A DNA stretch of 64,000 nucleotides from JAXGYX01 sp040772065 (GCA_040772065.1 JAXGYX010000001.1:310001-374000); one strand, 5' to 3'; counted from the first letter of the stretch, positions 1 to 9,151 are shown. Made by a program: numbers and translations. The notes: generated by a model not told the origin, from the letters alone.

Positions 1-81
1 TTCACAAGTGAATGAGGCTCGCCAATCAATTGGTGGACCGGTGACGGCCCTCTCTAAGGGAGTGTGGTGACGGGAGATCAT

Positions 82-1137
82 ATGTCATACAAACGAAACC
101 GTAATTTGCTGATTATTTCGCTATCAATGATTCTCGCGCTCGTCGGCCTGGCGGCCTGCGAGGATAAGCCCATGCCCTCTCCCGTATCTCAAATGGAAAG
201 GTCCTCAGAGACTCAAGAATCGAGTGAGACGCCAAACTCGGCGGTTGGCGCTCCGACTGTTTTTACCCCTTCAAGCTTGCCGATTGTTCCGGTGGAATAT
301 CACATCGGGCTGATCATGGCGAGGGAAAGTGATGCTTATTTATCAAAGGTGGAAGAAGGAGTGACTCGCGAGGCGAGACTTCAGGGAGTGAAACTGACCG
401 TGCTGGATTCTCAAAACGATGTGGCGAAGGAGAGCGCCGGAATTGAGCGGCTGGTTGACTTGGGTGTGGATTGTATCCTGATTTGCCCGTCAGACGAGAC
501 TGACTCAAGGCGCGCACTGGAACCGGCTGTGCAAGCGAATATTCCCTTTATCACGCTGGTGCGGTGGCTTTCGGCAGAAGAGGAAGACGCGTTCGCGATT
601 GTCCATGTTGACAACGACGACGTCGCGAGTGGAGAAATGGCTGCAAGATATTTGCTCGATGAATTGAATGGAGAAGGCGCGGTGGTGGTGCTCGAGGGCA
701 TTGAGGGCGCGACGAATTCCGTCCGCCGCTCGGAAGGCTTCGAGCGGACGATCGAAGGCACCAACCTCATGATCGCCCACGCGGTGTCGGCCGACTTCGA
801 TCGCGCGACAGCGATGGTGCTTACGAGAAATCTGTTGATGGATCAAATGGATGTTCAGGCGATTTTCGCTCATAACGATGAGATGGCCTTGGGCGCCATG
901 GTCGTCTGCGCGGAACTGGGGCGTGAGGACATCAGGATTGTCGGCTGTGACGGCTCAAACGCCGCGCGCAAAGCGGTGGCGGGCGGGACTTTGGCGGCGA
1001 CGATCGCCAAGCGGCCGGAGGAGATCGGTGTTCAAGGCATTCGCTCCGCGCTTTTGCATCTGAGAGGAGGTTCGCCGGACGCAGTTGTTTTGGTGGAGCC
1101 GGAGCTGGTGGCTGAACCGGTTGCGGGAGCAAATTAG
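82..1137 (+). CDS. Sugar-binding (ribose/LacI-type) periplasmic lipoprotein
   Basis: This is a substrate-binding lipoprotein of the periplasmic-binding-protein 4 type, expected to feed an ABC sugar (or autoinducer-like) importer from the outer face of the membrane. The N-terminus has a basic start, a hydrophobic segment and a lipobox ending LVGLAAC, with Cys near residue 26, followed by a Ser/Thr/Pro-rich linker to about residue 75. The binding domain then runs from HIGLIMARESDAYL onward, with the family features DCILICPSD, AHNDEMALGAM and IVGCDGS. I chose the ATG at 82 because GGGAG lies 7 nt upstream; an in-frame GTG at 64 lacks such a site. No permease or ATPase gene follows, so partners may lie to the left of the window. 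The exact ligand cannot be told. Confidence 0.85.
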   Translation: MSYKRNRNLLIISLSMILALVGLAACEDKPMPSPVSQMERSSETQESSETPNSAVGAPTVFTPSSLPIVPVEYHIGLIMARESDAYLSKVEEGVTREARLQGVKLTVLDSQNDVAKESAGIERLVDLGVDCILICPSDETDSRRALEPAVQANIPFITLVRWLSAEEEDAFAIVHVDNDDVASGEMAARYLLDELNGEGAVVVLEGIEGATNSVRRSEGFERTIEGTNLMIAHAVSADFDRATAMVLTRNLLMDQMDVQAIFAHNDEMALGAMVVCAELGREDIRIVGCDGSNAARKAVAGGTLAATIAKRPEEIGVQGIRSALLHLRGGSPDAVVLVEPELVAEPVAGAN

Positions 1138-1377
1138 TTTTGATATAGTGACTTTGATTAAATTGGCAGGAGTGCGCATGTCATGGATACGCGCATTCGG
1201 AGATTTCATCGTACCGGCACGGTTTTTTGCGCGATCATTCGACGACACTGTGGACGCAACGGTGCGGTCTCGCAGGAGGACCCCGCAGTGGACGACGGTG
1301 GTTGTATACGCACTATTTTCACCTTGGCGACAGCTTCTAATAATCAGGCAGGCGGCTGGATAGGAAGCACAACGCCT

Positions 1378-2781
1378 TTGGCTCTCGATATCACACTGAT
1401 CTTTATATTTGTTTTGTTCAACGCTTTTTTCGCAGGCACCGAAATGGCGGTTATCAACTGCAATGCCAATCGCGTTCGGCTGGAGGCCGAGAGCGGCAAC
1501 AAAGTCGCGAAAAAAATTCTTTATTTTATCGAAAACAAGAGTCGATTCCTGGCGACCATTCAAGTCGGTGTCACGTTGGCCGGATTTATGTCATCGGCCT
1601 TCGCGGCGGACAAAATCGGTGGACGAATCGCATACGCGATTGACCCGACGGGGATGAAAAGCTATATTCAAACTCTCTCTCTGGTGCTTGTCACCATCGC
1701 AATCTCCTTTATCTCACTGGTTCTAGGTGAACTGGTGCCCAAACAGATCGCGATCAGCAATCCTGAAGGATTTTCCAAACGGGTGGTCGGACTGGTGCGA
1801 GTGATTGACGTGCTTTTTCGCCCGTTCACGATGCTGCTGAATTTCTCGACCGGGGCGGTTTTGAAACTGTTTCGCATCGACAATACAAAAACACAACAAA
1901 GGGTCACTGAAGAAGAGATCCGCATGATGCTGGTCGAAAGTAGAGACAGCGGCGGTATACTTGTGGATGAAAGTCAGATGATTGAGAACATCTTCGAGTT
2001 CAACGACAAGGAAGTCTCGGAAATCATGACTCACCGAACCAATGTGACCGCGCTCAGTGTGGAGGCGGATTTTGATCAGGTGATGGATGTGGCGGTGCAC
2101 GAGCGCTATTCACGCATTCCGGTCTATGACGAGAATATTGATGACATTGTCGGCGTGTTCCATATCAAAGATTTGTTGTCTTTTCTGTCTGAGGGAGAAC
2201 GCGACAGCTTCAACCTGCGCAATTTGATTCGGCCACCTTATTTAACTCCGGAAACTAAACATGTGGACGAGCTTTTCAGGGAAATGCAAAACTCCAACGT
2301 ATCCATCGCGGTCGTCATCGATGAGTATGGTGGAACGTCAGGTATCGTCACCATAGAAGATTTGTTGGAGGAGATTGTTGGCAGCATTCAAGATGAATAT
2401 GATGAGGAACAGCATGAAGTGGTCCGTGTCTCTGACAATGTCTACATCGTGGAAGGGTTGACCTCTTTGGATGATCTGCAGCGTTATGTCGAGGAATTCG
2501 AGATCGACCAAGAACTTGAAGCTGGTGACTATGACACGATAGCGGGTCTGGTTTTGGATCTGCTGGGGCGCATTCCTGACGAATATGATCATCCGATTGT
2601 GGAGTATAAGAATTATGTGTTCCAGGTCTTGCGTATGGATGACAATCGAATCGATAAAATTAAATTGACCATCCGTCCTGAGACGGTTGAAGAAGACGAG
2701 GATGAGGGCGGCCGTGGCGGCAAAGGCGCGAAGGGCGCCAAGCATGAGAAAATAGACAGTGATGAAGCTGTGGACGAATGA
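1378..2781 (+). CDS. HlyC/CorC-family CNNM-type membrane protein with CBS pair
   Basis: This is a hemolysin C/CorC-type protein with a CNNM (DUF21) membrane domain, linked in this family to Mg2+ or other divalent-cation transport. Residues 1-180 form the membrane domain, with NAFFAGTEMAV and LVLGELVPKQIAI as family signatures. A CBS pair follows (EIMTHRTNV, YSRIPVYDENIDDIVGVFHIKD, VIDEYGGTSGIVTIEDLLEEIVG). A C-terminal CorC/transporter-associated domain includes GDYDTIAGLVLDLLGRIP. The tail is acidic and then Gly/Lys-rich. The TTG at 1378 gives the usual family N-terminus and has AGGA about 12 nt upstream; an ATG at 1183 would add 65 residues that do not resemble the family. Start confidence is moderate, identity is high. 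Confidence 0.85.
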   Translation: MALDITLIFIFVLFNAFFAGTEMAVINCNANRVRLEAESGNKVAKKILYFIENKSRFLATIQVGVTLAGFMSSAFAADKIGGRIAYAIDPTGMKSYIQTLSLVLVTIAISFISLVLGELVPKQIAISNPEGFSKRVVGLVRVIDVLFRPFTMLLNFSTGAVLKLFRIDNTKTQQRVTEEEIRMMLVESRDSGGILVDESQMIENIFEFNDKEVSEIMTHRTNVTALSVEADFDQVMDVAVHERYSRIPVYDENIDDIVGVFHIKDLLSFLSEGERDSFNLRNLIRPPYLTPETKHVDELFREMQNSNVSIAVVIDEYGGTSGIVTIEDLLEEIVGSIQDEYDEEQHEVVRVSDNVYIVEGLTSLDDLQRYVEEFEIDQELEAGDYDTIAGLVLDLLGRIPDEYDHPIVEYKNYVFQVLRMDDNRIDKIKLTIRPETVEEDEDEGGRGGKGAKGAKHEKIDSDEAVDE

Positions 2782-2883
2782 CAACTAATCCGGTCCGCCC
2801 GATTGTCGGTCACTCCGGTTTTCAATCACCGGCCGTTCGGGCGAGTGGGTAAATGGGGTGTCATGGATCCAAAGTCCATCCTC

Positions 2884-2912
2884 TTTACAAAAGAGAATAA
2901 ACAGCTTAAACT
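2884..2912 (+). promoter_or_regulatory. Probable sigma-A promoter of the riboflavin operon
   Basis: TTTACA at 2884-2889 and TAAACT at 2907-2912 are separated by 17 bases, and the predicted transcription start falls just before the FMN riboswitch. Position and spacing support it; the -10 matches the consensus at 4 of 6 positions. Confidence 0.55.
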
Positions 2913-2922
2913 ATTTTCAAGA

Positions 2923-3032
2923 CGTTTCGGGGCAAGGTGAAACTCCTTACCGGCGGTATAGCCCGCGAAGATCGCAAGATCACGATCCGGTGAGATTCCG
3001 GAGCCGACAGTAGAGTCTGGATGAGAGAAACG
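2923..3032 (+). promoter_or_regulatory. FMN riboswitch (RFN element)
   Basis: The conserved RFN core is readable: CGGGGC with GGTGAAACTCC, then ACCGGCGGT and AGCCCGCGA, then CCGGTGAGATTCCGG, GCCGACAGT and GGATGAGAGAA. This order is diagnostic of the FMN aptamer. It lies between the promoter and an intrinsic terminator, ahead of ribD. The expected mechanism is premature termination of the rib operon when FMN is bound. Confidence 0.95.
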
Positions 3033-3090
3033 GTCCATCAATCAGTTCGATTCCCTTAATAACAGGGGGATTTGATTGTGATGTACACAG

Positions 3091-3116
3091 AGCTCCGACA
3101 AGTTCGGAGCTTTTTT
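3091..3116 (+). terminator. Riboswitch-controlled intrinsic terminator
   Basis: AGCTCCGA and TCGGAGCT form an 8-bp perfect stem with a short loop, followed by a T-run. It ends about 30 bases before the ribD start and is the obvious expression platform of the FMN riboswitch. Confidence 0.9.
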
Positions 3117-3147
3117 GTTGAATGAATCGCCAAAGGAGGTATCGGAT

Positions 3148-4296
3148 ATGGAGATCACTCAAAATATCGATCGGTTGGAGATGGCGGACGCCCATTTCAT
3201 GCGTCGGGCGATCGAACTGGCGGAACGAGCGCGCGGTAGAACCTGCCCGAATCCGCTGGTGGGCTGTGTGATTGTCAAAGATAACCGTGTCATCAGCGAG
3301 GGCTATCATCGGAAATGTGGCGCGGCGCACGCCGAGCGGGAAGCGCTGGAAAAACTCGAACCGCAAGAGGCGCGTGGCAGCACGATGTATGTCACGTTGG
3401 AGCCTTGCTGTCATGTGGGCCGTCAGCCTCCCTGCACAGATTTGATTATCCAATCCGGTGTGCGTCGGGTTGTGGTCGGCGCGGTGGACGTCAATCCCAA
3501 AGTTCACTGTGCCGGTATAAAACAGCTGCAAGACGCGGGAGTGGAAGTGATCGTTGGCGTGTTGCGAGCAGAATGTGAGGCTCAAAATTTATTTTTCAAC
3601 CATTATATGCGCACAGGATTGGCCTATGTTGCGTTAAAATACGCCATGACGTTGGACGGCAAGATCGCCACTCGGACGGGAGATTCCAAATGGGTGACTG
3701 AAGAGAAAGCCCGCGATCATGTGCAGATATTACGCAAGCATTATTCAGGCATACTTGTCGGTATTGGCACGGTACTGACCGATGATCCGCTGTTGACCTG
3801 CAGAATTGATCCGCAAGCGAGCCCTGCAAGAGTGATTTGCGACAATCAACTTCGTGTCCCGCTAGATAGCCAATTGGTTCGGACAGTCGACCTCGCGCGC
3901 ACCATTGTGTTGTGCGATGACAATGTTTTGGCCGATGAGTCGAAAGCGCGAAAAAAATTAGAATTGGAGACGGCCGGCGTGGAAGTCTTGACTCAGCCGG
4001 GTGGCGTGAACATGAGCGATGTCCCGCGCAGATTGGCTGAGCTGAGCATCGATTCCGTGCTGATTGAGGGCGGCGCCCGAATCCATGCCTCGGCGCTGGA
4101 AGCCGGAATTGGAAACTATGCGTATGTTTATGTCGCGCCTAAATTGATTGGCGGTGTTGAGGCGAAGGGCCCGATCGGCGGCGACGGTGTTGAGCGGATG
4201 AGGGACGCTGTTTTATTGGACTCGGTCAAAGTCAGCCAACTCGGGAATGACTACTTGTTTGAGGGGGGATTGCGGTTGGGAGACGATCGCGGTTGA
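3148..4296 (+). CDS. ribD: Bifunctional riboflavin biosynthesis protein RibD (deaminase/reductase)
   Basis: RibD deaminates the GTP cyclohydrolase II product and reduces its ribosyl side chain, the second and third steps of riboflavin synthesis in the cytosol. The N-terminal deaminase half shows HAE at residues 61-63 and the zinc motif from C87 to C96 (PCCHVGRQPPC). The C-terminal reductase half starts near residue 155 (LKYAMTLDGKIATRTGDSKW) and contains LIEGGARIHASAL. The ATG at 3148 has AAAGGAGG 8 nt upstream; earlier in-frame codons fall in the riboswitch terminator. It is the first gene of ribD-ribE-ribBA-ribH and is controlled by the upstream FMN riboswitch. Confidence 0.96.
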   Translation: MEITQNIDRLEMADAHFMRRAIELAERARGRTCPNPLVGCVIVKDNRVISEGYHRKCGAAHAEREALEKLEPQEARGSTMYVTLEPCCHVGRQPPCTDLIIQSGVRRVVVGAVDVNPKVHCAGIKQLQDAGVEVIVGVLRAECEAQNLFFNHYMRTGLAYVALKYAMTLDGKIATRTGDSKWVTEEKARDHVQILRKHYSGILVGIGTVLTDDPLLTCRIDPQASPARVICDNQLRVPLDSQLVRTVDLARTIVLCDDNVLADESKARKKLELETAGVEVLTQPGGVNMSDVPRRLAELSIDSVLIEGGARIHASALEAGIGNYAYVYVAPKLIGGVEAKGPIGGDGVERMRDAVLLDSVKVSQLGNDYLFEGGLRLGDDRG

Positions 4297-4380
4297 CCCA
4301 CAGCCGATGATATCGCCATAAAAGCTGCATGCTCGCAGTTCTAAGAGATGAGCAGAATAATGAGGGAGGAGTTGCGCTGA

Positions 4381-5049
4381 ATGTTCACAGGAATCATCGA
4401 GGAGCAAGGTGAATTACAAACTGTCAGGCCGGGACAAATATCGGGAGAGTTGAAAGTGCGCGCGAAGATGGTCCTGGAAGAGACTGTGGTGGGTGATTCC
4501 ATCGCGGTGAACGGGGTCTGTTTGACCGTCACAAGTATGTCGAGCGAGCACTTTACGGCCGATGTCATGGCGGAATCGTTGCGGCGCACCAATCTAGGAT
4601 CTCTCAAACCCGGAGATAAAGTGAATTTGGAACGTGCGCTTAGTTTAAATGGCCGCATGGGCGGACATATCGTTTCGGGACATATCGACGGCACCGGCGA
4701 GATCGTGAAGATCGAGCGGGAGGACAACGCGGTTTGGTTCACCATTGTGTCGGAGGACGCCGTGATGGAAGGTCTGGTTGAGAAAGGTTCAATCGCGATC
4801 GATGGGATCAGCCTGACGGTTGTCGACGTGCTGGAGGATCGTTTCACCGTTTCGATCATTCCCCATACAATGGAGGAGACTTCTCTGGGGCGGGCGAAAG
4901 TGGGTATGAAAGTCAATCTGGAAACGGATGTGTTGGGTAAATATGTATTGAAATATCTTGCCAAATTTCAAGATGGTGGCGGCTCGACGCGGAATGCGAA
5001 ACCGGGCGTGATCGACGAAGGCTTTTTGGCAGAAAATGGATTTTTGTAA
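4381..5049 (+). CDS. ribE: Riboflavin synthase, alpha chain
   Basis: This enzyme dismutates two molecules of 6,7-dimethyl-8-ribityllumazine into riboflavin and the pyrimidinedione that RibH reuses. The protein has the classic duplicated lumazine-binding fold. The first repeat begins MFTGIIEEQG and holds VNGVCLTV, and the second holds GHIDGTGEI and IDGISLTVV. At 222 residues it has the normal family length plus a short tail. A GGGAGGAG site precedes the ATG. It lies 84 bases after ribD in the same riboswitch-controlled operon. Confidence 0.96.
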   Translation: MFTGIIEEQGELQTVRPGQISGELKVRAKMVLEETVVGDSIAVNGVCLTVTSMSSEHFTADVMAESLRRTNLGSLKPGDKVNLERALSLNGRMGGHIVSGHIDGTGEIVKIEREDNAVWFTIVSEDAVMEGLVEKGSIAIDGISLTVVDVLEDRFTVSIIPHTMEETSLGRAKVGMKVNLETDVLGKYVLKYLAKFQDGGGSTRNAKPGVIDEGFLAENGFL

Positions 5050-5078
5050 AACAATATAGATTGGAAAGGAAACAACAT

Positions 5079-6386
5079 ATGCGAACAGTCAACAAGGCAG
5101 TCAAAAAAACTGAGGAATCAGGACAAGACATGATCCAAACGATTGAACAGGGTCTCCAGGACCTAAGGGATGGAAAATGTGTCTTGGTGATTGACGATCC
5201 CGAGCGAGAGAACGAAGGTGATTTGATCTGCGCGGCTGAATTTGCCACCACGGAAAATATCAACTTCATGGCCACCGAAGGTAAAGGGCTGATTTGTATG
5301 CCGATGACCGGGGAGTTGGCGCGGAGACTGGATTTTCCTCCGATGTGTGAAGTCAACCAAGACGCTCACGAAACCGCGTTTACCGTATCGATCGATCATG
5401 TCAGCACCACCACGGGGATATCGGCTGTGGAGCGCTCGGTCACCGCAATGAAAGCGGTTGAAGATGAGGCGCGTCCGACCGACTTTCGCCGGCCGGGGCA
5501 CATGTTCCCTCTGATTGCGAAAGAAGGCGGTATCCTGGTCCGCGCCGGGCATACTGAGGCCACGGTGGATCTCATGAATCTGGCGGGTCTCAAACCATGC
5601 GGATTGTGCTGCGAAATCATGGCGGATAACGGAGAGATGATGCGTACCACCGAGCTTTTGAAATTCGCACGGCATCATGGTTTGACGGTGTTGACCATTG
5701 CCGATCTCATTTCCTATCGTCTGCGCAACGATACGTTGGTGAGCCGCGAGGCAACAGCTGAATTCCCCTGCGTTTACGGAGATTTCACAATTTACGGCTA
5801 TGTGAACAAATTAAACGGAGAGCATCATGTGGCGTTGACTCTGGGCGATATCTCCAACGGAGAGCCGGTGCTCACTCGTGTGCACTCGGAATGTCTGACC
5901 GGAGACGCCATGGGTTCGAGACGCTGTGACTGTGGCCAGCAGTACGACGCGGCGATGCGCATGATCGCGAAAGAAGGTCGAGGCGCGCTGGTGTACATGC
6001 GGCAGGAAGGCAGAGGCATTGGCCTGATCAACAAGCTGAAGGCCTATGAACTACAGGATCAAGGAATGGACACGGTCGAAGCCAATATCGCCTTGGGCTT
6101 TCCGCCGGACCTGCGTGACTACGGAATTGGCGCGCAAATCCTGAGAGATCTGGGTATCCGCCAACTGCGTCTGATAACGAATAATCCAACGAAGATCGCC
6201 GGACTGTCCGGCTATGGCATCGAAATATTGGAACGGGTTCCGATTCAAATCGAAATGCAGGAAGACGATGCGCATTATTTAATGACCAAACAAGAGAAAA
6301 TGGACCACATGACACATTACAAAAGATCATGTGGGCATGATCACCATGTCTATGATCTGCGCGATAAAAAAGAAAAGAAACCTTGA
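5079..6386 (+). CDS. ribBA: RibBA: DHBP synthase / GTP cyclohydrolase II
   Basis: This bifunctional enzyme supplies both precursors of the pathway: 3,4-dihydroxy-2-butanone 4-phosphate from ribulose 5-phosphate, and the ring-opened pyrimidine from GTP. The N-terminal half (about residues 20-215) has DDPERENEGDL and HTEATVDL. The C-terminal half has the zinc-binding Cys cluster ECLTGDAMGSRRCDCG and the catalytic MRQEGRGIGL. The ATG at 5079 has GGAAAGGA about 8 nt upstream and is preferred to an in-frame TTG at 5061. The C-terminus is His- and Lys-rich, which is unremarkable. It is the third gene of the rib operon. Confidence 0.96.
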   Translation: MRTVNKAVKKTEESGQDMIQTIEQGLQDLRDGKCVLVIDDPERENEGDLICAAEFATTENINFMATEGKGLICMPMTGELARRLDFPPMCEVNQDAHETAFTVSIDHVSTTTGISAVERSVTAMKAVEDEARPTDFRRPGHMFPLIAKEGGILVRAGHTEATVDLMNLAGLKPCGLCCEIMADNGEMMRTTELLKFARHHGLTVLTIADLISYRLRNDTLVSREATAEFPCVYGDFTIYGYVNKLNGEHHVALTLGDISNGEPVLTRVHSECLTGDAMGSRRCDCGQQYDAAMRMIAKEGRGALVYMRQEGRGIGLINKLKAYELQDQGMDTVEANIALGFPPDLRDYGIGAQILRDLGIRQLRLITNNPTKIAGLSGYGIEILERVPIQIEMQEDDAHYLMTKQEKMDHMTHYKRSCGHDHHVYDLRDKKEKKP

Positions 6387-6475
6387 TTTGCGTCTTTCAA
6401 ACGGATAGGCGGATTTAGGCGGTGAGCCATCAATATTTTTAGCTAAAATTTTTTAATTAGAAAGAGGAAATCATC

Positions 6476-6937
6476 ATGCATGTTCTTGAAGGCAATCTAA
6501 TCGGCAAAGGCATGAAAATCGCCATGGTTGGCGCGCGTTTCAATGAGTTTATCGTATCAAAGCTGATCAGCGGAGCGGAGGACACCCTGTTGCGCCTGGG
6601 TGTCGACAAAAATGACATCACGCTCGCCTGGGTGCCGGGCGCGTTCGAGATACCGATGATCGCACAACAGTTGGCGAAAACCGGAAAATATGACGCGGTG
6701 ATCGCGCTGGGCGCCGTGATCCGCGGATCCACCAGTCACTATGATTTGGTCTGCGCCGAAGTCACCAAAGGGATCGCTCAGGCCTCCCTGAAAACGGAGA
6801 TTCCGGTGATCTTTGGAGTTGTGACGACCGACACGATTGAGCAGGCGATCGAACGTGCGGGGACAAAAGCGGGCAACAAAGGAGCGGACGCGGCGGTTTC
6901 AGCGATTGAGATGGTGAATTTGAAGCGCGTGTTATAA
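6476..6937 (+). CDS. ribH: 6,7-dimethyl-8-ribityllumazine synthase
   Basis: RibH condenses the pyrimidinedione with dihydroxybutanone phosphate to make the substrate of riboflavin synthase, usually as a hollow icosahedral or pentameric shell. The 153-residue protein has family landmarks ARFNEFIVSKL, WVPGAFEIP, ALGAVIRGSTSHYD and FGVVTTDTIEQA. An AAGAGGAAA site precedes the ATG. It is the last gene of the rib operon, 89 bases after ribBA. Confidence 0.96.
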   Translation: MHVLEGNLIGKGMKIAMVGARFNEFIVSKLISGAEDTLLRLGVDKNDITLAWVPGAFEIPMIAQQLAKTGKYDAVIALGAVIRGSTSHYDLVCAEVTKGIAQASLKTEIPVIFGVVTTDTIEQAIERAGTKAGNKGADAAVSAIEMVNLKRVL

Positions 6938-6998
6938 AATAAATGAGACAATTGCTCGTGACGCTCAACCCACTCATCCGCCCAGCGAGAGGTGACAA

Positions 6999-7787
6999 AT
7001 GAAACAGCAGATTTATAAGTTTGGCCTGCCGGCGCTCACTTTGATCATAGCGATGTTGATCTTCACCGGCTGCGGTTCCGTCGGTTCAGTCCTGACCGGG
7101 CGACAGTCAGGCACACAGCCAACCGGCACATCCGAGTACGGCGGTTGGCCGACCACCCCCACTGAATTGGATATTTTTGGTGACCCGACATCACCATCTG
7201 ACGATGAATTAGAATCACTACGTTCCGCTCTTGATGAGTTGTTGAAGCAGATTGAACAATCCTTGCCAACCGGTGGGTTGGATAAACTTCCGACAAGCAC
7301 CGCCGCTTTGCCGGAGACAGGAACATGGGGAGCGGGAGCCTATCTGGTCGGTGTGGACATCCCCGCCGGCGAGTACTGCGCGATCGGTGACTACGGATAT
7401 GTCGAACGCTATTCAGATTATACTTCGACAGATGAATCAATGATTGCCTTCACCAGTGTTTGGAATCGCGCCTACTTCCTGGTTGAAGAAGGTGAATATC
7501 TGATTTTGGAGGATGTGACGGCCTATCCGATTGAGGACTCGCCTGAAGTTCCGCTGATCGGCAACCTGCCGTCCGGCATGTATCGGGTCGGTATTGACAT
7601 TGAGCCGGGTGAGTACACAATTGTCTCGGATGATGAATTTGGAGCTTATTATGCCGTTTTGGATTCAATCGACCATTCTTCTTGGAATATTCTCTATAAT
7701 GACATGGTGGAGCTTGGCGAGGATCAGCAGGTTATACTGGAAGAGGGGGATATCTTGCAGATCAGTAACGGTTGGCTGATTAGATAG
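6999..7787 (+). CDS. Lipoprotein with two VGxDIxxGEY repeats, unknown function
   Basis: I do not recognise a specific function. The start has a signal peptide and a lipobox ending FTGC (Cys near residue 25), so the product is probably anchored to the outer face of the membrane. A low-complexity Thr/Pro/Ser stretch follows to about residue 100. The rest holds two copies of a small beta-rich unit: GAYLVGVDIPAGEY and GMYRVGIDIEPGEY, each followed by an aromatic stretch. Similar xVGxDIPAGEY units occur in uncharacterised Bacillota lipoproteins. A GAGAGGTGAC site lies upstream. The gene is followed at once by an intrinsic terminator. Confidence 0.8.
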   Translation: MKQQIYKFGLPALTLIIAMLIFTGCGSVGSVLTGRQSGTQPTGTSEYGGWPTTPTELDIFGDPTSPSDDELESLRSALDELLKQIEQSLPTGGLDKLPTSTAALPETGTWGAGAYLVGVDIPAGEYCAIGDYGYVERYSDYTSTDESMIAFTSVWNRAYFLVEEGEYLILEDVTAYPIEDSPEVPLIGNLPSGMYRVGIDIEPGEYTIVSDDEFGAYYAVLDSIDHSSWNILYNDMVELGEDQQVILEEGDILQISNGWLIR

Positions 7788-7811
7788 ATTCTCTCAGTGA
7801 TGAATCATAGA

Positions 7812-7843
7812 AACACCAACGTGCCCGGCGCGTTGGTGTTTTT
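7812..7843 (+). terminator. Intrinsic terminator after the repeat lipoprotein gene
   Basis: AACACCAACG (7812-7821) and CGTTGGTGTT (7831-7840) form a perfect 10-bp stem with a 9-base loop and a run of five T's. A group II intron fragment begins immediately at its 3' edge. Confidence 0.9.
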
Positions 7844-8110
7844 GTGGTACGCCCGACATGGGCAACAACTAGGCGGTGTAAGTCCGCTATACGCCTGGCA
7901 GTAGGAAGTATTAGCCAAAGGCAAGGGTGTCCATTGTGAAGTGGAATCTGAAGGAAGCCCGAGGAAAAACTCTGCGCCGACGAACAGAAATCGGATACAA
8001 GGCCGACGAGGTGGGTGAGGTGCCCCAACACACTAAAGCCCAATGGCGAATAGCAAAGCGAATCCCCTGTTTGAAATTGGAAACCCTAAGAAAAGGCAGA
8101 AAACGAGGTG
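7844..8110 (+). mobile_element. 5' remnant of a class IIC group II intron (no RT gene)
   Basis: The stretch resembles domain I of group IIC introns: a GTG start followed by CGCCCGACATGGGC, then AAGTCC, GGCAGTAGGAAGT, and the highly typical GGCAAGGGTGTCC with GTGGAATCTGAAGGAAGC. Class C introns characteristically insert just downstream of intrinsic terminator hairpins, as here. No reverse transcriptase frame and no domain V/VI are visible before the IS30 debris, so the intron is truncated and cannot be self-mobile. The right edge is approximate. A 77-codon frame inside it is not considered a gene. Confidence 0.8.
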
Positions 8111-8303
8111 AAAATCAGAAAATACGCCTTTATTCCTGCCAAAATTATGCTAGTCTGTAACCATAAAAGGGAAAAAGAGCTCAGCAAATAAAAGTTCACA
8201 ATTACAAGAATCATTTGTAATTGGAACCCCCTTTTAGAAGGATAGATGAAATTGTGTTTGTTCAACCAAGCGCTCAGTACTCAGTAGGTGCTATTCGTTA
8301 ATC

Positions 8304-8654
8304 TTATTGCTGTCCGTAAGTTTTACGTACCAGTCTGGGGCTCAGTGCGGTAGGTGTCAGAACAACGTCTTCCGGCGCAATCTGATCGATATGCAGCGCG
8401 TCAAGGACAGTATGTCCATACAAGCTCAAAACAAGTTCATATGCGGACTTATTGTTGAGCGATAGGCGGGTGTAGGCATTCAGGTGAGAAGAAATGGTGA
8501 ATCCATCTTCGATTGTAAGCGCCTGAATGCTGAACCCCTTTGGTACCAATCTACGTACGAGTCCGTTGGCATTTTCCACACAAAGTTTCTGATACTCCCC
8601 AAAGAGAGGCTTGCGTTTTAGATTTATTTTTTGAATTACGAAGCCCCTGTGCAA
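8304..8654 (-). pseudogene. IS30-family transposase, C-terminal fragment (second copy)
   Basis: The frame encodes the end of an IS30-type DDE transposase: ENANGLVRRLVPKGFS, then SSHLNAYTRLSLNNKSAYEL, matching the part around the final catalytic Glu and the C-terminal tail. It is a different copy from the larger IS30 gene to the right (ERWNREVRCLIPKGYS there). The N-terminal two thirds are absent. The upstream end of this fragment is fused to a roughly 20-base stretch resembling the outer end of the neighbouring IS30, which suggests an internal deletion. Confidence 0.75.
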
Positions 8655-8737
8655 ATTATGAAGTTGTACCGTTCAGCAAAGCGACTATTGCATGTCAGAA
8701 AAGTGAGCCATTCTGGCAGTTGAGAGACTCTAGTTGA

Positions 8738-9151
8738 TCACTGGGGTCTCTTAACATTTTTGCTAATTTTACCAAGCAGCAGATTGGGTGATCGCATGAC
8801 GAGGTCATGATGGATTGGGTAGATCCCGAGCAACTGAGGCATCTCATCTCCAAAGCAAAAGGAAAAGACTTCGTAGGGAGTGCGATCCCCCAGATCTTTC
8901 CTTGTATAGCTGTTGATGTGTGAGGAGAGGAGCAGTGCGTCATCCATGCTCAATCCTTCGAAGGAATATCCTTTAGGGATCAAACAGCGGACCTCTCGAT
9001 TCCATCGTTCAACATGTGGTTTTTGAGATGATTGCATGGGGTCGCAGTAGAAGATTCGAGTCCCCAGAGCTTCCAATTCTTTGGGGTTGGAAAACTCAGA
9101 ACCTCTGTCGGTCAGTATGACAGGAAACAGCCGTCTAAAGTTTGTCTCCCC
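8738..9151 (-). pseudogene. IS30-family transposase, C-terminal half
   Basis: This is the 3' part of the disrupted IS30 transposase, carrying the second catalytic Asp region (VILTDRGSEFSNP) and the Glu region (PHVERWNREVRCLIPKG), followed by SSHINSYTRKDL. It belongs to the same gene as the minus-strand segment at 11424-12318. It has no start of its own, so it is a fragment rather than a functional gene. Confidence 0.88.
9147..9151. repeat. Left copy of the IS21 target-site duplication
   Basis: TCCCC directly abuts the left end of the IS21 element. The matching copy is at 11419-11423, and removing one copy plus the element restores the IS30 reading frame. Confidence 0.85.

Noticed and set aside
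7927..8160. 77-codon frame within the intron fragment
   Set aside because: It lies in structured intron RNA sequence (TCTGAAGGAAGC region) and has no ribosome site or homology.
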